Of a DNA stretch of 17,500 nt, positions 1 to 13,087 are shown one piece after another. Location: the NCBI GenBank assembly GCA_012295275.1, contig CM022669.1, positions 17,730,172 through 17,747,671 of the forward strand, written 5' to 3'. The DNA is from Chrysomallon squamiferum. Its lineage: Eukaryota > Mollusca > Gastropoda > Neomphalida > Peltospiridae. The position numbers were made by a program, and so were the translations under genes. A model generated the notes under the pieces. That model saw nothing but the letters and a program-made list of their open reading frames with translations, was not told the origin of the DNA and did no database searches. How positions within the stretch are numbered: position 1 is the stretch's first letter; each line of letters begins with the position of its first letter.

Positions 1-354
1 TAAACAATGTACGTAGAAATGTAACATCAGGCACCATGTATTTGTAATATACGTTGATCATCCTAATAAATCATCTGAAAATAAGAAATTCCATCATTTG
101 TAAAAACATACTGCGGTCCTATGTACTTAAATGGGAAATAATTTGGTAACTTTCATTAATTAGAGTAGTTGCCCCTGATATTTTAAATAAATCAGAACTC
201 GCATAAAAGATGATAATGACGATCATATTTATTTATTTATTTATTTATTTATTTATTTGCTCATTAGGAATTTATTTTAGAAAAATTAATTCATTTTGTT
301 AATCAATTCCTACATTTCGTTTAGTACGGGGATCAAAATTTTTTAGGAAATTGC
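1..354. other. Non-coding AT-rich stretch
   Basis: Apart from the (ATTT)n array there is no open frame, RNA gene or repeat structure that I can support. It looks like intergenic or intronic sequence. Confidence 0.6.
226..258. repeat. (ATTT)n microsatellite
   Basis: About eight near-perfect ATTT units. Confidence 0.9.
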
Positions 355-447
355 ATTATTTTGATTAAATTCATCTAAACAACAAATTTGGTTAGAACAT
401 CATATTTTTTCGTGTTGGAGAATATGTCTGACGTAGTTCTTCTATTT
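355..447. repeat. Dispersed repeat, copy 1
   Basis: The segment containing CAACAAATTTGGTTAGAACA and TAGTTCTTCTATTT has a second copy at about 1237-1329, with about 85 percent identity by eye and the same orientation. An (ATTT)n array lies about 100 bp before it. The family is not recognised; it may be a SINE or LINE fragment. Confidence 0.65.
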
Positions 448-849
448 ATCTACAAATACATGTTTGATGAGGACATCACTTAGCAATGAGATCTGTTTAG
501 AAATAAAACAGAAGCGAATAAATGTTGTGATGTACGAATGATCATTTTTTGTAATAAAATTCATTTGAAGTGAAAACAATGATTTGAGTTTTCTGTTCAT
601 TTTGGTTTATCTGTTAATGTTTTGTCTTGAGTACGATGTGAATTCTAAAAAACCAGAAGAAATTTAAAAAAAAAAATAAAAAAATAAGGAGAAAAAAAGA
701 AAAGAAAAGAAAAGAGACATATTTCTGAGAGAAAAAAAGAAGAAGAAAGAAATCAATGTAAAGTAATTTAGAAAGAACCAGCGATACAAAATAAATAATA
801 AACAGAACAAAGAAACAACCACAAAAACAAAAAATTACTTTTTAGTTTT
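448..849. other. Non-coding stretch with purine-rich tract
   Basis: No gene seen. From about 666 to 750 the plus strand is almost entirely A and G (runs such as GAAAAAAAGAAAAG), a low-complexity polypurine tract. Confidence 0.6.
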
Positions 850-859
850 TCTTCTTCTT

Positions 860-889
<30 letters not shown>
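850..889. repeat. (TTC)n microsatellite
   Basis: About 13 TTC units, forming a polypyrimidine tract on the plus strand. With the purine tract before it this is a strand-asymmetric region. Confidence 0.9.
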
Positions 890-890
<1 letters not shown>

Positions 891-1014
891 TATTCACATA
901 TATATTTAAAAAGGAAAAAGGAAAGAAGGACGCACACTATCACAAAATTGCCTGGCACTGCAACACCAGAGCCATGAATAAATAAATGAATGTACACTGT
1001 CTTTTATTTTTAAA

Positions 1015-1236
1015 ATATTTTAATTTATTTATTTTATTTTATTTTATTTTATTTTATTTTATTTTATTTTATTTATTTTTATATTTTTTTTATTTTATTT
1101 TATTTTATTTATTTTTTTATTTTATTTATTTTATTTTATTTTATTTTATTTTATTTTATTTTATTTATTTTTTATTATTAATTTTTTTATTTATTTTTGT
1201 TTTCATTTTTTTTCATTTTTTTTATATTATTTAATT
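1015..1236. repeat. TTTTA/ATTT pentanucleotide satellite
   Basis: Over 200 bp made of TTTTA units with interspersed TTTA and poly-T interruptions. The apparent 82-residue open frame here (Phe/Leu/Tyr only) is a by-product of the repeat. Confidence 0.92.
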
Positions 1237-1329
1237 GTTTATTTTAATAAAATTTATCTAAGCAACAAATTTTGTTAAAACATCGTGTGTTTCGTGCTGG
1301 AAAATAAGTCTGATGTAGTTCTTCTATTT
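1237..1329. repeat. Dispersed repeat, copy 2
   Basis: Matches 355-447 in direct orientation. It is preceded directly by the TTTTA/ATTT satellite and followed by (TTA)n. The copies stop being similar after TTCTATTT, which suggests that this is a common end of the element. Confidence 0.65.
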
Positions 1330-1331
1330 GT

Positions 1332-1377
1332 TTTTATTATTATTATTATTATATGATATATTTACATTATTTATATT

Positions 1378-1408
<31 letters not shown>

Positions 1409-1435
1409 TTTCATTTCATTTATTATTATTATTAC

Positions 1436-1502
<67 letters not shown>
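1332..1502. repeat. (TTA)n and (ATTT)n array
   Basis: A short TTA run (1332-1352), then ATTT units (1375-1413), then about 28 TTA units up to 1502. Confidence 0.9.
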
Positions 1503-1504
<2 letters not shown>

Positions 1505-1762
1505 ATTTCGAAAGGTGTAATTTTGCATATCGATGATACGAAGATGAACCTACAAAACAAAAACAACAAAAATCGTTGTCGCCGCTTCGTCATCAATACT
1601 TTTAAATTTACAGATGAATTATTTGTTATAATCTTCCCGTAACAAAACAAACACGAGTCAAACATGGAGTTCTGTTTGGAACGGTAAATATATCGAATGA
1701 TACCGCCTGTGATGTGGCAGGTCAATACACTAAGCTTCATCAGCATCAGCAAATAAATTGAT
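1503..1762. other. Unique-looking stretch, no gene recognised
   Basis: Composition is less repetitive here and includes CGTTGTCGCCGCTTCGTCAT and GATGTGGCAGGTCAATACAC. A minus-strand open frame crosses it but runs into the serine-rich trinucleotide shadow of the next region, and I see no protein family or clear splice pair. Confidence 0.4.
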
Positions 1763-1960
1763 CTACTACTACTACTACATCTGCTGCTACAACTGCTGCT
1801 ACTACTACTACTGTTACTACGACTAATAATACTACTACTACTAATAATAATAAACAATAGTGGTACTGGTGGCAATAGTAATAGTACTAATAGTAACAGG
1901 AGTAGTAGTGGTAATAGTGGTAGTTACAGTGATAGTAGTAGTAATAGTAGTAATCATAAT
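1763..1960. repeat. Degenerate (ACT/AGT)n trinucleotide region
   Basis: Imperfect ACT, then TAA, then AGT trinucleotides. The poly-Ser minus-strand frame is a shadow of this. Confidence 0.85.
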
Positions 1961-2850
1961 CAAATCATAAAAGTATTAACAGAACAGCAATGAAATACAA
2001 AATATAATTTAAAAGTTTAACCTAACCACGTGATACATTTTTATAATGATTTGATAGGGATTTGATATATATATATTACAAATCAAATTGTTACAAAATA
2101 ATAACTAGTGTCTGTGCCCACCCGGAATGTGTGTTTTGTTTGAATACTTTGTCAAACAAAATTTCAGTGATATCGTTCAGTTTAATATCCAGTACTATTT
2201 TCGTCTAGTGGAAAATTTTATTTCATTTTATTGTTATTATTGTGTTTTTTTCTTAAAGAAAAATAAATTAAATTATATTTATGATGATGCGAACAAATTG
2301 TCGAAATGCGGATTATGTACTTGCAATTGTTTTTTGCTTTTTTTTTGTTTGTTTTTTCTTCTTTTATCTATGACGGTGTAGGCAAATATCGTAAATTATT
2401 TTGGCATATTTTCAAATGATTGTTATAGTTCTTTTTATATAAGTATCTAATGATAAAAATGTATAGAATGACAGTAAAGAATCTCCTGTTTATATATATT
2501 TTAATAAATAATAGGAATGACCATTGATATAAGAACTATTTTTCTTGGTTAAAATTATTATTTTAAGTTTAAAAATTACAGGGGCAAAGTGTGTAGCCGT
2601 GTTCAGAATACTCCAGTGATCTGTAAAAGTGTTATATATAACTTAGGTACCATGGAATCAATGGCTTTACACATTATTTACATTCGGAAAAAAAGATGAA
2701 ATATCTTGCATACTGGCCACATACATAACTATTTTTTTAAATATGTTAATTATTTTATTATATTTTAATTTATTATTATTTTTTTTAATTTTAATTTTAT
2801 TTTTTTTTAAATTTAAAAAAAAGAAAAGTTTATACACACACAAACATATA
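1961..2850. other. AT-rich non-coding stretch
   Basis: No gene or RNA gene seen. It includes poly-T with TTTG interruptions (2335-2365) and a T/A block (2733-2822) in which T-runs are followed by A-runs. Confidence 0.55.
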
Positions 2851-2915
2851 GATAGAAAGATAGATATAGATATATACATACATACATATAGTTACATATA
2901 TATATATATTTATAC
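2850..2915. repeat. GATA/CATA/TA microsatellite cluster
   Basis: GATA units pass into TACA and then TA units. Confidence 0.85.
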
Positions 2916-2919
2916 TGAA

Positions 2920-3225
2920 GAAAGGAAAGAAGATGGACGGAGAAAGAAAATGTTTATTAAATCACGCCCTACGGTTATAATTATGGTCAACTATGTGATT
3001 AGAAATCACATCGACAATGAGAAAGGAAAGTTAACCCGGAAACCATGGGCACGGTACTGAGCTCATGGTTTAGTGAGAAATAGCCCAGCAGGACCACTAG
3101 CGAGTACTGATCCTTTGTAGTAATCCAGTGCACGTTAAAGCATATGTAGTCACACTTACAGACACAGAAAGAAAAAAACTATTGACAATTTATCATTTAT
3201 AATTTTAAACAAGTGTATGTACATT
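2920..3225. other. Non-coding stretch with a small perfect-loop hairpin
   Basis: No gene recognised. Contains the inverted repeat AAACCATGGGC (3040-3050) and GCTCATGGTTT (3061-3071): an 11-bp stem with one mismatch (a G-U pair in RNA) and a 10-nt loop. A second small one is TGTGATT-aga-AATCACA (2994-3010). It is more balanced in GC than the surroundings and may be a piece of an unrecognised dispersed repeat. Confidence 0.4.
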
Positions 3226-3425
3226 TATTAACAGACGTACATTTATTAACATACATACATAATAAATACATTTATACATATATACACGCATATATATATT
3301 TACACATACATACATACATACATACATACATACATACATACATTCATACATACATACATACATGCATACATACATATATACATACATACATACATATACA
3401 TGTATACAAATATAAACACATACAC
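3226..3425. repeat. (CATA)n microsatellite
   Basis: Core of CATA units at about 3300-3400 with diverged edges. Both overlapping open frames (HTYI and MYVC repeats) are by-products. Confidence 0.92.
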
Positions 3426-3456
3426 AAACAGACAGACCCACGCGTACCACTACAGT

Positions 3457-3639
3457 TCAGGTTCCAATGAGAAGATCCTGAACTTTGGACCAAGCTGTAT
3501 CTGTTTCTGATGTAAGTTCTCTGTATGTCATTTTATACGTCATCTTTATGTTTAAGACTCCGCTGCCTACAATGTATGCAGGCTTCTCCGCTTTTCCGCT
3601 GTACAAATACTTCATTTTACCCAATATCTTCAGAATATC
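3457..3639 (-). CDS. Exon-like ORF, possible terminal exon of an unrecognised gene
   Basis: Preceded by an acceptor-like tattatgttccag, the frame from 3639 reads 60 codons to TGA: DILKILGKMKYLYSGKAEKP, then AYIVGSGVLNIKMTYKMTYR, then ELTSETDTAW, then SKVQDLLIGT. Base composition is more balanced than in the flanks, the amino-acid mix is that of an ordinary protein, and the ORF is not built from a simple repeat, unlike most open frames nearby. An upstream ATG (3648-3646) would also give a 63-residue free-standing ORF. I do not recognise a family. The alternating hydrophobic strand then amphipathic end loosely recalls SEA-type domains, but this is weak. It could be a terminal exon of a gene whose other exons are outside the window, or a pseudogene piece. 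Confidence 0.35.
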   Translation of the reverse strand, partial: DILKILGKMKYLYSGKAEKPAYIVGSGVLNIKMTYKMTYRELTSETDTAWSKVQDLLIGT

Positions 3640-3654
3640 CTGGAACATAATAAC

Positions 3655-4190
3655 AGTAATATTTTTAATATCATTATCATTCTTATCGTCATCAACATCA
3701 TCATGATCATTGTCATCATCAACATCATCATCGATATTATTATTACAATAATCATTATTATTGCTGTTGTTGTAGTTGTTGCTGTTGTTACTGTTACTGC
3801 AACAGTAGTAACACTAGTAGCAGTCGTTTTTGTTGTAATTAATGTAGCAGCTATAGAAGCAGTAATATCCGTAATAGTAGCTACTGTTATTATAATAGTA
3901 GTCGTTGTTGTAGTAGCAGCAGTAGAAGAAGAAGAAGACGAAATAGTATCAGTGATATAGGTGGATATAAAAGTAGTAATAATAGCTATAGCAGACGTAA
4001 CAATAGTAACAGTTACATAACCAATGTTGGAAACTATGCTAATATTAGAAGTAATAATAACGACAATAGTAGTTGAATCAGTAGTTGTCGTGGTAGTATT
4101 TAAGCAATAATAACAGTAGTAGTAATAAGATTAATAGTAACAATGGCAGCAACACTAATAGTAGTAACTTCAATAGCGGTAAAGATCAGT
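3655..4190. repeat. Long degenerate trinucleotide region (ATC, GTT, AGT, GTA)
   Basis: About 530 bp of imperfect trinucleotides that drift from ATC/ATT through GTT to TAG/AGT. The Ile/Val-rich frames are repeat shadows. No gene seen. The region looks like an old array degraded by point mutation. Confidence 0.8.
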
Positions 4191-4407
4191 TATATTTATA
4201 ATTTATATCTCATAAGTACCCAAAATCTAGCAACACTATAATGAAGAACGTAGACAGTGGTTGTGTCCCTTGAATTATGTTTAAACTAGCAACATGCCAC
4301 ATCATGAAATGCTATGCCTTATGTATCGATATATAATTAAATAGCATTTATTTACTTACCTTAATTTTTTGTTTCATATTGTCTATATCATTTCAGTACA
4401 ACATGCA
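4191..4407. other. Non-coding stretch
   Basis: No open frame, splice pair or repeat of note. Confidence 0.5.
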
Positions 4408-4459
4408 ATTTATTTATTTATTATTATTACTATTATTACTCTTATTACTCTTATTACTC

Positions 4460-4515
<56 letters not shown>
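4408..4515. repeat. (TTA)n microsatellite
   Basis: TTA and TTACTC units then pure TTA. Its frames give poly-Leu or poly-Ile, which are artefacts. Confidence 0.9.
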
Positions 4516-4517
<2 letters not shown>

Positions 4518-4665
4518 AGTTCCAAATTTGTTTCTCCTATCCTTTTTACACATCACTTTTATCATGCACAGATCAGAAGTTATAAAAATAAAAAATTGCA
4601 GTAGGATTGTTTATTACCGCAACAATAATTTCAAAGATAAAGCAACATTTGCAAATTTTGTATTA

Positions 4666-4668
<3 letters not shown>

Positions 4669-4706
<38 letters not shown>

Positions 4707-4741
4707 GAAAAGAAAAAAAAAAAAAATGAAAAGAAAAAGAA

Positions 4742-4777
<36 letters not shown>
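4669..4777. repeat. Poly-A then (ATA)n
   Basis: A run of over 30 A with few interruptions, an AAAAG block, then ATA units. It may be the tail of a retroposed copy, but no body with recognisable features precedes it. Confidence 0.8.
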
Positions 4778-4984
4778 ATTTCACAATAATCTGCATTTCA
4801 TTCATTCTCATTCCTTGAATAATTGAAATGATTGTTCTTAGAGGCGTGCTTAAATCTTATTAAAAAAAAATTCACACTAACAAATCGCACGAACACACAT
4901 ATGCACGTAAATAAAATCTCACCTGTGGTAATAATTTGGATTTATTATCCATTTCACCTTTTACTACATTTTTGAAATTGTTTT

Positions 4985-5022
4985 ATTTTTTTTTTTTTTT
5001 TTTTTTTTTATTATTATTATTT
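4985..5022. repeat. Poly-T with (TTA)n
   Basis: About 23 T followed by ATT units, immediately before the transposon fragment. Confidence 0.85.
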
Positions 5023-5035
5023 TTCATGTATATAT

Positions 5036-5640
5036 ACAGGTTTGGCCAAAAAAACAGTTGCACTGAAAATTAATACCTCTTATCTCAAAAGCATTTATTT
5101 TGAAACTTTCCAAAAATTTACATGATTAAATTTAAATAATTATAATTCCTTTCAAATTACTGTTTCTAGTAGGTTTTACATAAGTCCAAAATCAAAATTA
5201 AATATCGAAAATTGCTGTTTCGGGACCCTCCCAGCGATAAGTAACTGAGTACGCTTTGGCACCTGTCAATCAAGTGTCGTCTGGAAATGCCGTCTGGCTG
5301 CGTGTAAATAAAAAAGTTAGTAGGACTGGAAAAAAGATATGTCAGCCATTTTGGATTCGTTTGCATCACTTTCTCGAGTTCGGATAAGAACTTAATCGCG
5401 ACTGCTTTCACTGAGGAAGGTTGGCATGGTGCAAGAATTATAAAAGAAATTCGAGTGGGGTCATCAACAGTTAGAGTGAATAACCAAAAAAATTAATAGA
5501 ATAATTTAAAAAAATTAAAAAATCTAATTACAGGATCTACTGTACACAAGAGAATGTTCACTATGTAGCGGAAGCTATCTGCTCCCACATGGAACTTGAG
5601 ACTAGAATCAAGAAATAGTTGGAAAACTACCACCCTTAAG
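5036..5640 (+). mobile_element. Decayed Tc1/mariner-like transposon fragment
   Basis: Begins after a TA with CAGGTTTGGCCAAAAAAACA, a terminus of the kind seen in mariner-type elements. Further in, MSAILDSFASLSRVRIRT (from 5340) is followed after a one-frame shift by LIATAFTEEGWHGARIIKEI, then RVGSSTVRV. This is a helix-turn-helix pattern like the N-terminus of Tc1/mariner transposases. About 40 codons later another piece reads GSTVHKR. Stops and frameshifts break it, and no catalytic DDE/D core or matching right terminal repeat was found. It is a dead, truncated copy. The assignment rests on motif appearance only. Confidence 0.45.
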
Positions 5641-5974
5641 GAGATTCATAGCTGTATTTCATCATTGAGAAAGTAACTATGACAGTCTTCAGGAAAAATG
5701 GAAGACCCATCGATCATCTATCTGTTCAAACAGACTAATGGTAAGATGACATTCTTAAATTGCGATTTTCGATATCAAAGTTTGATTTTAGCCACTTGTA
5801 AAAAGTGACGCTCTCCATCTCTTTAACCATGTACATTTTTATAAGTATTTTTCTCTCTTATTGTTTTTTTTGGGGGGAGTACTCATTCAAAGTGTGTGTG
5901 CGTGTGAGGAGTCGTAGGTCTAGGTTATAGATATAGTAGTATTAGTGGTAAAAGTAGTAGCAATAGGATATATT
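5641..5974. other. Non-coding stretch after transposon fragment
   Basis: Probably still decayed transposon at its left side. No intact frame. Poly-T and poly-G (GGGGGGAG near 5871) are followed by a short GT run. Confidence 0.4.
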
Positions 5975-6135
5975 TAGATAGACAGACACAGCTAGACAGA
6001 GAGACAGACAGACAGACACAGATAGACAGATAGACAGACAGATAGATAGATAAATAAATAAATAATAATAATAGTAGCAGTAGTTGTAGTAATAGTAGTA
6101 GCAGTAATGGTAGTAATGGAAGAAATAACAGAGAA
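5975..6135. repeat. GACA/GATA/AAAT and AGT microsatellite cluster
   Basis: GACA and GATA units (about 5978-6052) are followed by AAAT and AAT, then AGT-type trinucleotides. Confidence 0.85.
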
Positions 6136-6429
6136 GATGAAGATAACTAATAATTTACATTTATTTCGACAATATTTTTACGATTTACAATTTACTTAAT
6201 GATTCTATCTACTAATTATTTTAATAATTTAAATAATGAAAAATCTGCATCTTAAATAATTAATATTATATATCAATGGACTCTTTTTCATCAATTAAGT
6301 AGTAGTAACAATTAAATAAATAAATAAATTAACAAAAATAAAGTGATATATAATTATGATGGCAAAATTATGTATTAAATTATATTACATTAAATACATA
6401 TAAAATGTTTCATACATTCCACTTTCTAA
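6136..6429. other. AT-rich stretch, possible end of cyclophilin 3'UTR
   Basis: Read on the minus strand it holds the first candidate poly-A signals downstream of the cyclophilin stop: ATTAAA at 6225-6220 and AATAAA at 6165-6160. This would mean a 3'UTR of about 0.8 kb. No other feature seen. Confidence 0.3.
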
Positions 6430-6930
6430 CAAACACTTGTGAAGATGGTAAAAGGTTTTTCGTGAAACAAAAATGAAGGAAAACCACCCGTGCGATTTTG
6501 GAAAGAATAATTTTTACATAATACACAAAGCCTTGTAGTTGTGCACATTTCTTCTTTTTAAAATCAGTCTTTTTGTGATGTAGGAAATTTAGGTTTCGGA
6601 AGCGAAAGCCAGCTAGCTAAAGCGAGATTAGGAAAAATAAAAGCAAACTAATATTGTTATATAAAAAACACACAAATTGTTGTGGCCATGTGTACTTCAT
6701 TTTGCGAAACAAAAATCCTTTCGTGACGTAGGTAAGTAATTTTTCGGAAGCGAAAGTTGAAGAGCGGATCTATAAAAAGCGAGGCCAAACGTTGTGGAAG
6801 TGCATATTTCTGTTATGGAGATGTTAAATTATTTCTCGGAAGCAAAAAACCAGGTGGGTGTAGTTGCTCTATATTATAAAAAAACAAATCGTTGTAAGAA
6901 GTGTATCTTCATTGATCATTTGTCGAAGGG
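6430..6930. repeat. Diverged tandem repeat, about four units of 100-145 bp
   Basis: Two motifs alternate. A-type: TTGTAGTTGTGCACATTTCT (6533), ATTGTTGTGGCCATGTGTAC (6676), ACGTTGTGGAAGTGCATATT (6789) and TCGTTGTAAGAAGTGTATCT (6889). B-type: TTCGGAAGCGAAAG at 6595 and again exactly at 6743, then CTCGGAAGCAAAA at 6835. Spacing shrinks from about 144 to 113 to 99 bp. It lies just downstream of the cyclophilin stop, so it may be in the 3'UTR. Confidence 0.65.
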
Positions 6931-7036
6931 GAGACAATTAATATAACAAGCCAGGAAACTAAAGCGATATATGGGCAGAAATACACAGACAATTTTATAC
7001 TGATGTCTTGTTATGGAAATTTAAGATAAATGTTCG

Positions 7037-10679
<3,643 letters not shown>

Positions 10680-10698
10680 TTTGGTATGTCGCAGATAT

Positions 10699-10914
10699 CT
10701 GGATGGTGAGAATGAAAGAAATGTGTTGTTTATCCAACAGCATATTAATTAGTTTTAAACTACTTTTAATAGTTTAACAAACAAACAAATAAAACCGCTC
10801 TCATCATTCTAAGGGTAACTCTTTAACGGTTCCTTAATTTAATGATATTATATCGTTATATAGCGACCGTACTTTGGTTAAAACCAATTATTTATTTATA
10901 TTTTATGGTTAATT

Positions 10915-10957
<43 letters not shown>

Positions 10958-11330
10958 TAATGAAAATGATGATGATAATGGTTATGATGATTATTATTAT
11001 TATTATTATTGGTAGCCTGATTAAATATATTTTTGTTTCTTATGTTTCTGCTGATCAAACGTATAATATTAAGTTATATTATGAATTAATAATAATAATA
11101 ATAATAAATAGCAAGTCCAATAAGGCTAATATTACAGAAAATTCTGGCAAAATGAAAATTATTTTTTTTTTTTAAACGTTCTAGATCTTATATATTATTT
11201 AAATGGCTACAGCAAGTTTATTTTCTGCGCGTAATTATATTTGTTAACTAAAATAATCATTTAAAACATTCTTTAATTAATTAAAAATTAAAATAAAGTC
11301 TTTCTGGTTAATATATAGTAAGCAACTTAC
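10699..11330 (-). other. Probable 5'UTR intron of the cyclophilin gene
   Basis: A strong donor-like site gtaagttgc (11330 downwards) and an acceptor caccatccag (ending 10699) flank 632 nt, and no ORF continues the protein upstream of the ATG. The intron would contain a (TAA)n run at 10914-10957 and other AT-rich sequence. The 5'UTR exon would start somewhere above 11331; its start cannot be fixed from sequence. Transcript data would decide this. Confidence 0.35.
10914..10957. repeat. (TAA)n microsatellite
   Basis: About 14 units, followed by ATG/ATT trinucleotides to about 11010. Confidence 0.9.
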
Positions 11331-11520
11331 CGAAGACCTCAACGTATAATCACAAGTCATATATCCACGTGCTTCAATCAATGTGAAAATGGATTAAGAT
11401 TCAAGACACTTTACTACCAGCCAATCAGGATGAAGAAACATGTTACTAAAAATATTCGATCCATTTAGACGCTGACACATGTCGGGCCAAAGTGTACAGG
11501 AAACGTGTACAATAAAGGTG
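11331..11520 (-). promoter_or_regulatory. Possible cyclophilin promoter and 5'UTR exon region
   Basis: Directly upstream of the inferred 5'UTR donor, this stretch is less AT-rich and less repetitive than its surroundings. It contains a palindromic CACGTG E-box (11366-11371) and a CCAATCA box in inverted orientation relative to the gene (11421-11427). Position and composition fit a proximal promoter. No TATA box in a convincing position was found, so this is an inference. Confidence 0.2.
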
Positions 11521-12029
11521 CAATCTCACTTTTACGATTTATTGTAACAAAATATTTCTTAAAATGAACATTATTCTATGTTAATCTAGATGGAAGTATA
11601 GTTATTTATTTTTGCAGAAGATGTCTTATGTTTATAATCTATTCTGTTTTGTCAAAGTTGCTGTAAGAAATGAAGTGGTAATCACTGTTGATAGAAATGG
11701 TTATTTAGAGATGTGCCATAGAAGCGTGTCTTTAGTAATATTATAAGAAAACTGATAGAAATTGCTGATGTGGCGTTGCAACCGAATATGAAAGAATCAA
11801 ATGTTTCTCCAGCTTTTGGCTACATTCAGGCCACTAAGGAAACATATCTATAGTTTAAAATACACAAAGAATTAACTCTGAGTATTATACTATCATCAGC
11901 AGAAACATAACGAGAGGTTTTAGGAAGATTTTAAAATCATTACCAACATTTTTTTCTTAATTATGAAAATAAAATTAATGAGAAAAAAATGTTGATAATA
12001 CGATGTTATTTCGTATAAATAATACTAAA
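11521..12029. other. Intergenic stretch with a 14-bp hairpin
   Basis: No gene seen. CAACATTTTTTTCT (11944-11957) and AGAAAAAAATGTTG (11981-11994) are perfect inverted arms. Confidence 0.5.
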
Positions 12030-12123
12030 AAAAAAAAAAAAAAAAAAAAGCAGCAGTGATAGAAGCAATGGATCATCTCTTTGTTACGTAAAGACGTCTA
12101 TAAAAACTACAGTAATGTTAACA

Positions 12124-12126
<3 letters not shown>

Positions 12127-12211
<85 letters not shown>
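12127..12211. repeat. (CT)n microsatellite
   Basis: About 42 uninterrupted CT units. A poly-A run of about 20 lies at 12030-12049. The Leu-Ser frame is an artefact. Confidence 0.95.
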
Positions 12212-12213
<2 letters not shown>

Positions 12214-12788
12214 CAACATCAACAATAAGAAGAAAAACAACGCAGTCACACGAAATTATTTATTGACATAGAAATAGACTTGGATACAGTGCGATATGAC
12301 AACTGATTTACAACGTTGACAAGAATACAAAAATAATTTAAGTGACATAATTATTGTTTTAAATGAAATACGCTTTTATTAAAATCTTTAGTATATGAAT
12401 CTGACCAAAGCCTTTGCAATGATTACAGCGGAATTTTGATAATTGTTTCAAATGCTGTACTGATTATAAAAAGCAAATCAGTTTCGCTGATTGAGATTAA
12501 TACAGCTACGTCAATCATTAAGAATTAAATAATTAAAGATAAAATATCCAGTATATATATAATTATATTACATATATATTTCAAGACATTATATCGATAA
12601 TTTTACTTTTCTTTGAAAGATCTCACATCATAATCTTATTTTTGACTTTAAAATTTGAAACCATTAAAGGTTTTAAAGGTTTTGCATCAACTTTTTCCTG
12701 TAAATGATTGGAAATTAAAGATATTATATTCAGAATATAATTTAAATTCTGCAGCTAAATTTATTTATAATTAAAACATTTTATTAGA

Positions 12789-12820
<32 letters not shown>

Positions 12821-12930
12821 TTAAGGGTTATTTTGCTTGATTAAATAAAAGAACAGCTGCGCAATTTTCTGCGAGAGTTCAATAAAACATCAAAAAGCAG
12901 CTGGAGATAAAAGACAAAAGAATGTCAAAA
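12212..12930. other. Intergenic AT-rich stretch
   Basis: No gene or RNA gene recognised. A T12-A18 block at 12790-12820 is a self-complementary tract. Confidence 0.55.
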
Positions 12931-12933
<3 letters not shown>

Positions 12934-13026
<93 letters not shown>

Positions 13027-13052
13027 CAATAATAATATTATTATTATTATTA

Positions 13053-13087
<35 letters not shown>
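12934..13087. repeat. (TAA)n array passing into (TTA)n: long inverted repeat
   Basis: About 100 bp of TAA/AAT units turn, near 13035, into TTA units for about 50 bp. The two halves are reverse complements and could form a long hairpin. Confidence 0.9.

Noticed and set aside
1501-1875. Minus-strand serine-rich open frame
   Set aside because: The N-terminal half is the AGT/ACT trinucleotide repeat; no splice sites or domain support it.
3440-3470. GGTTCCAATGAG as a tRNA or SINE box B
   Set aside because: There is no box A at the right distance and no cloverleaf; the segment reads better as the 3' part of the exon-like ORF.
4369-4818. Poly-Ile/Lys open frames on both strands
   Set aside because: They are made of (TTA)n, poly-A and (ATA)n; composition is fully explained by the repeats.
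5166-5411. Minus-strand 81-residue frame
   Set aside because: It lies over the transposon fragment in antisense, and the plus strand gives the better transposase-like reading.
11365-11427. ER stress response element near the cyclophilin promoter
   Set aside because: CCACG and CCAAT half-sites are both present, but in the wrong order and about 50 bp apart, not CCAAT-N9-CCACG.
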